Virus record (IMG/VR): IMGVR_UViG_3300020201_000023
Location: 1-55,743 of that record
Length of the DNA stretch: 55,743 nucleotides
Source of the DNA: a virus
Direction: 5' to 3' (one strand)
Shown: in pieces, positions 52,218 to 55,743 of the stretch
Layout of the letters: each line of letters begins with the position of its first letter
Position numbering within the stretch: the first letter of the stretch is position 1
The notes under the pieces: generated by a model
The model's input: only the letters and a program-made list of their open reading frames with translations
What the model was told of the DNA's origin: nothing
Databases searched by the model: none
Program-made: the position numbers and the translations under genes

Positions 52218-52507
52218 TGCGCGCCTCGCATCGGACACCACGAAGGCGGCGGGCGCGTCGCATCGACAGCGCGGCCCGTCGCGTGATTTTGCGCGGCGTC
52301 CGGATGCTCGCACCAGTCGTCGTCGTCTTCCACGGTCGCGCACCACGCGCAGTGGTTGCACATCGCGATCACCGGCAGGCGGCGCGGCACGACCGTCGCA
52401 GAGATCGCGGCACGCAGCGCGTCGATCACGGCAAACGCTTCGCGCAGCATCGCGCCGTTCGGCCGCATCGCCGCCCGTCGCAAGCACGCCTCGCGGTCCG
52501 GCTTCAC
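52214..52507 (-). CDS. Cys-rich paralogue 1 (97 aa), MKPDREA family
   Basis: GTG at 52507 (GTGA). KPDREACLRR, GAMLREAFAVIDALRAA, RRLPVIAMCNHCAWCATVED, DWCEHPD and PPSWCPMRGA align with the next gene almost block for block. The Cys pairs probably bind zinc. Function unknown. Confidence 0.74.
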   Translation of the reverse strand: MKPDREACLRRAAMRPNGAMLREAFAVIDALRAAISATVVPRRLPVIAMCNHCAWCATVEDDDDWCEHPDAAQNHATGRAVDATRPPPSWCPMRGAQ

Positions 52508-52782
52508 TTCGCACCTCGCATCGGGCACCACGAGGGCGGGTCGCCGTCGTCGAGGATGTCCCGCCAGCGAGCGAAGGCGCCGTGGGTGCACATCGCAGGC
52601 GACTCGACGTCGTTGTCCGCCTCGACGAAGTACGCGCAGTCCACGCACGTCGCGATCACCGGCAGGCGGCGCAGCGCGTCGACCTCGTCGAAGACCTCGC
52701 GCAGCATCGCGCCGGTCAGCTGCACCCACGGCCCCGACGGCGCCGAGACTCTGCGCAGATACGCCTCGCGGTCCGGCTTCAT
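52504..52782 (-). CDS. Cys-rich paralogue 2 (92 aa), MKPDREA family
   Basis: ATG at 52782 (ATGA). KPDREAYLRR, TGAMLREVFDEVDALRRLPV, IATCVDCAYFVEADND, MCTHGAF and PPSWCPMRGA. Shares start, core and end with the gene at 52214, so this is a tandem duplication. Cys2...Cys...Cys pattern suggests a small zinc fold. Confidence 0.74.
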   Translation of the reverse strand: MKPDREAYLRRVSAPSGPWVQLTGAMLREVFDEVDALRRLPVIATCVDCAYFVEADNDVESPAMCTHGAFARWRDILDDGDPPSWCPMRGAK

Positions 52783-53006
52783 CGCGCGCCTCGCCACCGA
52801 GCGCACATCGCCGCTTCCGCCGCCCGCATCTGCGCCGCGCTATGTCGTACACGAGCGGACGGCGACGCGATGAGTCGCGCCATGCCAGGCATCTCCACTC
52901 CAGTGGCGCGGTAGTATGCCTCGAGCGCAAGCGCCTGCATCGTGTACACCCCTGGACCATACAGGGCCGCCGGCTCGAACCCGATATATTCGTCGCGCTT
53001 CGTCAT
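52779..53006 (-). CDS. Hypothetical protein (75 aa)
   Basis: ATG at 53006 in an ATGA overlap with the helicase stop (MTKRDEYIGFEPAAL). LYGPGVYTMQALALEAYYRA, then MARLIASPSARVRHSAAQMR. Helical; unknown role next to the replicative helicase. Confidence 0.7.
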   Translation of the reverse strand: MTKRDEYIGFEPAALYGPGVYTMQALALEAYYRATGVEMPGMARLIASPSARVRHSAAQMRAAEAAMCARWRGAR

Positions 53007-54307
53007 CGCTTCCACCCTCCTTGATGCGGGCTCTCCGGCACTTCGCAATCAACCATCATCCCGCCGTAACTCCGAGAGAAAGCCATCCGCAGTCCGTTGC
53101 TTCCGTTCTTCCCCTTGGCGACCTTCGCCGACACAATCGCGTCGTCGCGCTCCTCGGTACGCCACAGCACGATCACGAGGTCCGACATGTTCGCGAGGTC
53201 TTGCGAGTCGCGAAGGTCGTACTTCGTCGGCTCGCGGTTCGCGTTCTTCTCCATCGTGATTTGCGACGCCGCGATGCCGGGCACGCCGAGCCGCCCGATC
53301 GCCGACTTGAACCGCTGCCCGACCGTCGTCACCGCGCCGCGCGCGTTGTCCGTGCGCGTGCTGCACTCGACCGCGCCGACGTAGTCCAGCATCACCACGT
53401 CGCAACCCTCGCTGCGCACCATGCGCGCTACCTCGCGCGTCACGTCCGCGTCAGTCGCGCCAGGGATGTAAGACACCACGATGCCAGACCGCTCCGGCAT
53501 TGCGCGGCGCGCATCGATCGCGCGGCCCATGCGCCCAATCATGTCCGGGTCAGTCGCCGCTTCCTTGCTGCGAATCATCGAGCCAGGCACGCGGGCCTCG
53601 CGCGCAAGGATGCGATCCTCGATGACGCGCCGCGGATCCTCGACCGAGATATATCCGGGGCGGTACCCGAGCGCGGCCTGCCGTAGCGCAATGTCGAGCA
53701 GCAGCGACGACTTGCCCACGTTCGTGGCCGCGCCGACGATCATCAACTCGCCAGGGCCGATGCCGGTGATCGCGCAGTCGAGCGCCTCGATGCCGGTCGG
53801 GATGAGCCCCTCGGTTGCCGTCGGTGTCATCACGCGGATCGTCGCGCTCTCAATCGCCTCGAGCTGCGTGAAACGATCGACTCGGTCCGCCGAGTGCGCC
53901 TCGAGAGCCGCCGCCAGGTGGACCGTCGCCGCCTCGCCGTCCTCGCGCTCGAGCGCCGACATGGCCAGCCGTGCGTGCTCGCGGCGCCTGCGCAGCGTCG
54001 CCAGCGCCATCACGCGCTCGTGCAGCGTCGGCACGTTCACGAGCAGCGCGCCGCCTGTGGCGAGCTCGTAGACGCCGACCTCGCCGCCGCTGACGTCGAG
54101 CCGCCCAACGCGCCGAAGGTGCGCGATGATGCTCGCCTCCGAGACACGCAGGCGCGCGGTGAGCACGTCCCGCATCGCGTCGGCGATGGCCTCATGCGCT
54201 GGCGTCGACCACGCGTCCGGCGGGCACAGGTGCGCGTCAATGCACCGCGGGTCCGCCAGCATCGCCGCGAGCAGCGCCTTCTCCGCCTCGGCGTCAGAGA
54301 GGCTCAC
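53003..54307 (-). CDS. Replicative DNA helicase, DnaB family (434 aa)
   Basis: GTG at 54307 in a GTGA overlap with the upstream gene. N-terminal domain (SLSDAEAEKALLAAMLADPR) and RecA-like domain with Walker A GAATNVGKS (192-200), Walker B VVMLDYV (304-310), and a C-terminal block SQITMEKNANREPTKYDLRD...LANMSDLVIVLWRTEE. It would unwind DNA at the phage fork as a hexamer. Preceded by a likely loader. No primase domain or gene was recognised. Confidence 0.93.
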   Translation of the reverse strand: MSLSDAEAEKALLAAMLADPRCIDAHLCPPDAWSTPAHEAIADAMRDVLTARLRVSEASIIAHLRRVGRLDVSGGEVGVYELATGGALLVNVPTLHERVMALATLRRRREHARLAMSALEREDGEAATVHLAAALEAHSADRVDRFTQLEAIESATIRVMTPTATEGLIPTGIEALDCAITGIGPGELMIVGAATNVGKSSLLLDIALRQAALGYRPGYISVEDPRRVIEDRILAREARVPGSMIRSKEAATDPDMIGRMGRAIDARRAMPERSGIVVSYIPGATDADVTREVARMVRSEGCDVVMLDYVGAVECSTRTDNARGAVTTVGQRFKSAIGRLGVPGIAASQITMEKNANREPTKYDLRDSQDLANMSDLVIVLWRTEERDDAIVSAKVAKGKNGSNGLRMAFSRSYGGMMVDCEVPESPHQGGWKR

Positions 54308-55146
54308 AGGACCACCCGCGGACGCTCGGGAGGCGGCGGAGCGGGCAGCGCTGACGCCCAGTTCGCGCACCACACCATCGGGTCAACCGACTTCTGCGAC
54401 GCGAGCCATCCGGCAAACGCGCGCCGGGCGACCTCGCAAGGGTTCAAGTTTTGAGCAGCCGCGAAGGACATGATATGCGCCGCGGTCTCCGCCGCTTGCC
54501 GCTGGTGATGCCGCGCCGACGGAATGCGCCATTCGGTGCCGCGCACGTCGAGCACGGCGCGCTCGAGGTCGCGGGTGTTGAAGTTGACCGCGCCCGGCTC
54601 CGGGAATCGGAGCGACTCGTCCACCACCAGCGCCAACGGCGCGATCGAAACGAGGGGTTGGGGATTGGGAAGGGAAGGGGAAGGGGAAGGGGAAGGGGAT
54701 CCCAGGGCGCGCGCGCGTGGCGGCGACTCGCGTGCGACATTTGCCGATGTCGAAAGCGAGTCGCACGCGACATCCGGCAGTGTCGCGGCAATGTCGCACG
54801 CGACATCAACATCAAGTGCCGCTCTTTTCGCTGCGATCTTCGTCCTGTCGTTCTCTTTCTTGTGTGCCCGCTGCTCTGGTGTTGGGTTCCACTTGTTGAA
54901 GTTGTGGAACCGGAAACACTCGGCCTCCTGGTGCCACAGCCCGTGCTTCACGAGCAGCGCGGCGCCCTTCATGTCGGCTTCCGGGAACACGTCGAGGGGC
55001 ACCGCGCCGTCGAGTGCCGCGTCGTCCAGGCACCACGACCACCAGTAGACCCAGACGCCAAGCGCTTCTCGGCCAGCCTTCTCTCGACGAAGCGCCCGCA
55101 CCTTTTCGTGCCGGTGAAACTTGTCGTCCATCTTCCCCCAGGGCAT
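54304..55146 (-). CDS. Replication protein, helicase-loader/initiator-like (280 aa)
   Basis: ATG at 55146 shares a base with the upstream stop (MPWGKMDDKFHRHEKVRAL). The N-terminal domain, DKFHRHEKV...ALGVWVYWWSWCLDDAALDG, VFPEADMKGAALLVKHGLWH and FRFHNFNKWNPTPEQRA, follows the winged-helix pattern of phage replisome-organiser proteins. A variable linker with SPSPSPSPSLPNPQ separates it from a C-terminal helical part. Direct coupling to the DnaB gene supports a loader role. Initiator function is an alternative. Confidence 0.78.
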   Translation of the reverse strand: MPWGKMDDKFHRHEKVRALRREKAGREALGVWVYWWSWCLDDAALDGAVPLDVFPEADMKGAALLVKHGLWHQEAECFRFHNFNKWNPTPEQRAHKKENDRTKIAAKRAALDVDVACDIAATLPDVACDSLSTSANVARESPPRARALGSPSPSPSPSLPNPQPLVSIAPLALVVDESLRFPEPGAVNFNTRDLERAVLDVRGTEWRIPSARHHQRQAAETAAHIMSFAAAQNLNPCEVARRAFAGWLASQKSVDPMVWCANWASALPAPPPPERPRVVL

Positions 55147-55406
55147 CAGCGCGCCTTCGGTGCGCGCGGCACGCGGACGCCTGGCGCGACCACACCTCTC
55201 GCGATCGCACCCTCGGGCGTGATAAGACCCGCGGAAATCAGAGGGTTCACCGCCCGCATTGGCAACTGGAAACCGGACAAGATGCAAACGAAGTTGAGGA
55301 GGTCGTCAGCTCCGACCACCTCATCAGCGCACAGCGACTGCATCGCAGACAGCGCAAGCGGGGTAAGTAGTGGACGCACGCGCGTCATTGGGTCATCATG
55401 AGCCAT
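55146..55406 (-). CDS. First gene of the replication block, hypothetical (86 aa)
   Basis: AGAGG eight bases before ATG at 55406 (MAHDDPMTRV), downstream of a promoter and leader hairpin. Helical with AMQSLCADEVVGADDLLNFV, ILSGFQLPMRAVNPLISAGL, and a basic end (APGVRVPRAPKAR). Could be a winged-helix-like regulator of replication. Longer frame to 55511 crosses the promoter and is rejected. Confidence 0.72.
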   Translation of the reverse strand: MAHDDPMTRVRPLLTPLALSAMQSLCADEVVGADDLLNFVCILSGFQLPMRAVNPLISAGLITPEGAIARGVVAPGVRVPRAPKAR

Positions 55407-55431
55407 CGGAAAGCCTCTATCTTTCTGGTCT

Positions 55432-55468
55432 AGGCTCGGGCGTTCGCGCGCCGCGAGCCTGCTTTTTT
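55432..55468 (+). terminator. Rightward terminator / leftward leader hairpin
   Basis: On the plus strand AGGCTCG-GGCG-TTCGCG-CGCC-G-CGAGCCT (55432-55460, 11 pairs with one bulged G) followed by GCTTTTTT, a canonical factor-independent terminator. No rightward gene is nearby. In the leftward transcript from 55483-55511 it lies in the 5' leader of the 55406 gene, where it could stabilise or regulate the mRNA. It may also block stray rightward transcription. Confidence 0.75.
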
Positions 55469-55482
55469 CTGGCGTGGTTTGT

Positions 55483-55511
55483 ACAATACACGCCCATTGT
55501 GAGCGTGTCAA
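55483..55511 (-). promoter_or_regulatory. Sigma-70-like promoter for the replication genes
   Basis: Minus strand TTGACA (55506-55511), 17-base spacer, TATTGT (55483-55488). Perfect -35, four of six in the -10, optimal spacing; the best promoter match noticed in the genome. Transcription would begin near 55476, run through the leader hairpin and into the 55406 gene, helicase and beyond. Confidence 0.75.
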
Positions 55512-55517
55512 CGCGCA

Positions 55518-55743
55518 TCATCCGCGCCCGTGCGCAATCGCCGCCGCGCGCATCGCCAGCCCGGCGACGAGCTCGACGCGCCCGCCTGCCGGCACGCCGC
55601 CTGTCTGCCCCGCGAGCCACGTCAGATCGGCGTCCGTGCCCCTCGCGAGCACGGCGCGCAGCACGGCGACGGTCGGCCGCTCCGCGCGTATCTCGTCGGC
55701 GATGGCGTCGGCCTGCGCCTGCACTGCGCGGCGCGTCTACCGC
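55518..55743 (-). CDS. 3' part of the gene crossing the circular join
   Basis: Continuation of the gene starting at 344: after the repeated segment the frame reads RGTDADLTWLAGQTGGVPAGG and ends AAAIAHGRG with TGA at 55518-55520. An isolated 68-aa frame starting at 55724 is an artefact of opening the circle. The last eleven bases are not part of the true gene. Function unknown. Confidence 0.75.
55634..55732. repeat. Right copy of the 99-bp terminal direct repeat
   Basis: Identical to 8-106. See the left-copy entry. Confidence 0.95.

Noticed and set aside
55518-55724. Independent 68-aa gene at the right end
   Set aside because: It is the 3' part of the gene that starts at 344 once the repeated ends are merged.
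1-55743. Temperate-phage genes: integrase, excisionase, repressor
   Set aside because: No tyrosine or serine recombinase motifs or CI-like proteins were recognised. The HTH protein at 47608 and RHH protein at 45405 alone do not show lysogeny.

Overview
This window is a complete or nearly complete genome of a tailed bacteriophage, closed into a circle. A 99-base segment occurs perfectly at both ends (8-106 and 55634-55732), so the unit is about 55,626 bp, and one reading frame (150 codons) continues in phase across the join. The sequence is GC-rich (about two-thirds G+C by eye) and packed with short genes, most of which touch by 4-base ATGA or GTGA overlaps. The structural set is Mu-like in the head: gp29/DUF935 portal, gpF, gpI-type protease with nested scaffold, gpT capsid, gp36 and gpG. 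It is combined with a non-contractile tail: one tube protein, a frameshift-type chaperone pair, a short tape measure and large tip proteins, with no sheath seen. No integrase, transposase or repressor was recognised, so a lytic life style is the simplest reading. The host is unknown. A high-GC Gram-negative host is suggested by several lipobox proteins, and the Asp/Ala-rich lipoprotein at 25814-26089 looks like those of Myxococcota (inference only).

Layout. (1) 7406 down to 1, minus strand: sixteen genes chained by 4-base overlaps, including four DNA methyltransferases. This chain runs through the join into 55.7 kb. (2) 7407-8145: divergent control region with dyads and an AT-rich patch. (3) 8146-18888, plus strand: early genes including a Gp157-like protein, RecT-type annealing protein, SSB, an ASCH-like protein, an HNH-like protein and many small unknowns; a second promoter/operator lies at about 16.43 kb. 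(4) 18885-25769, minus strand: endolysin, small membrane proteins, coiled-coil proteins, a metalloprotease-like lipoprotein, a LamG-type receptor-binding candidate and tail-tip accessories. (5) 25814-26089: a lone plus-strand lipoprotein gene. (6) 26086-45192, minus strand: tail tip, tape measure, chaperones, tube, connectors, capsid, scaffold/protease, MuF, portal, terminase, a tRNA-Trp-like gene. (7) 45405-48657, minus strand: ribbon-helix-helix, two conserved phage proteins of unknown function and a helix-turn-helix protein, separated by unusual repeated RNA-like elements. (8) 48654-55406, minus strand: many small, often Cys-rich genes, RusA, DnaB-type helicase and a helicase-loader-like protein, driven by a good promoter at 55483-55511.

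The most unusual feature is in 45.6-47.6 kb. Five hairpins, all best formed in the RNA of the coding (minus) strand, each have a 12-13 bp stem, a 7-8 nt loop resembling a tRNA T-loop and a 3' N-CCA. That is the geometry of a tRNA acceptor/T-arm minihelix. They are separated by seven arrays of the pentanucleotide GGCNN (about 95 units in all) and a repeated GAACCAAGGG box. I know of no described element like this. A possible role is RNase P-type punctuation of the mRNA, or capture of tRNA-handling proteins.
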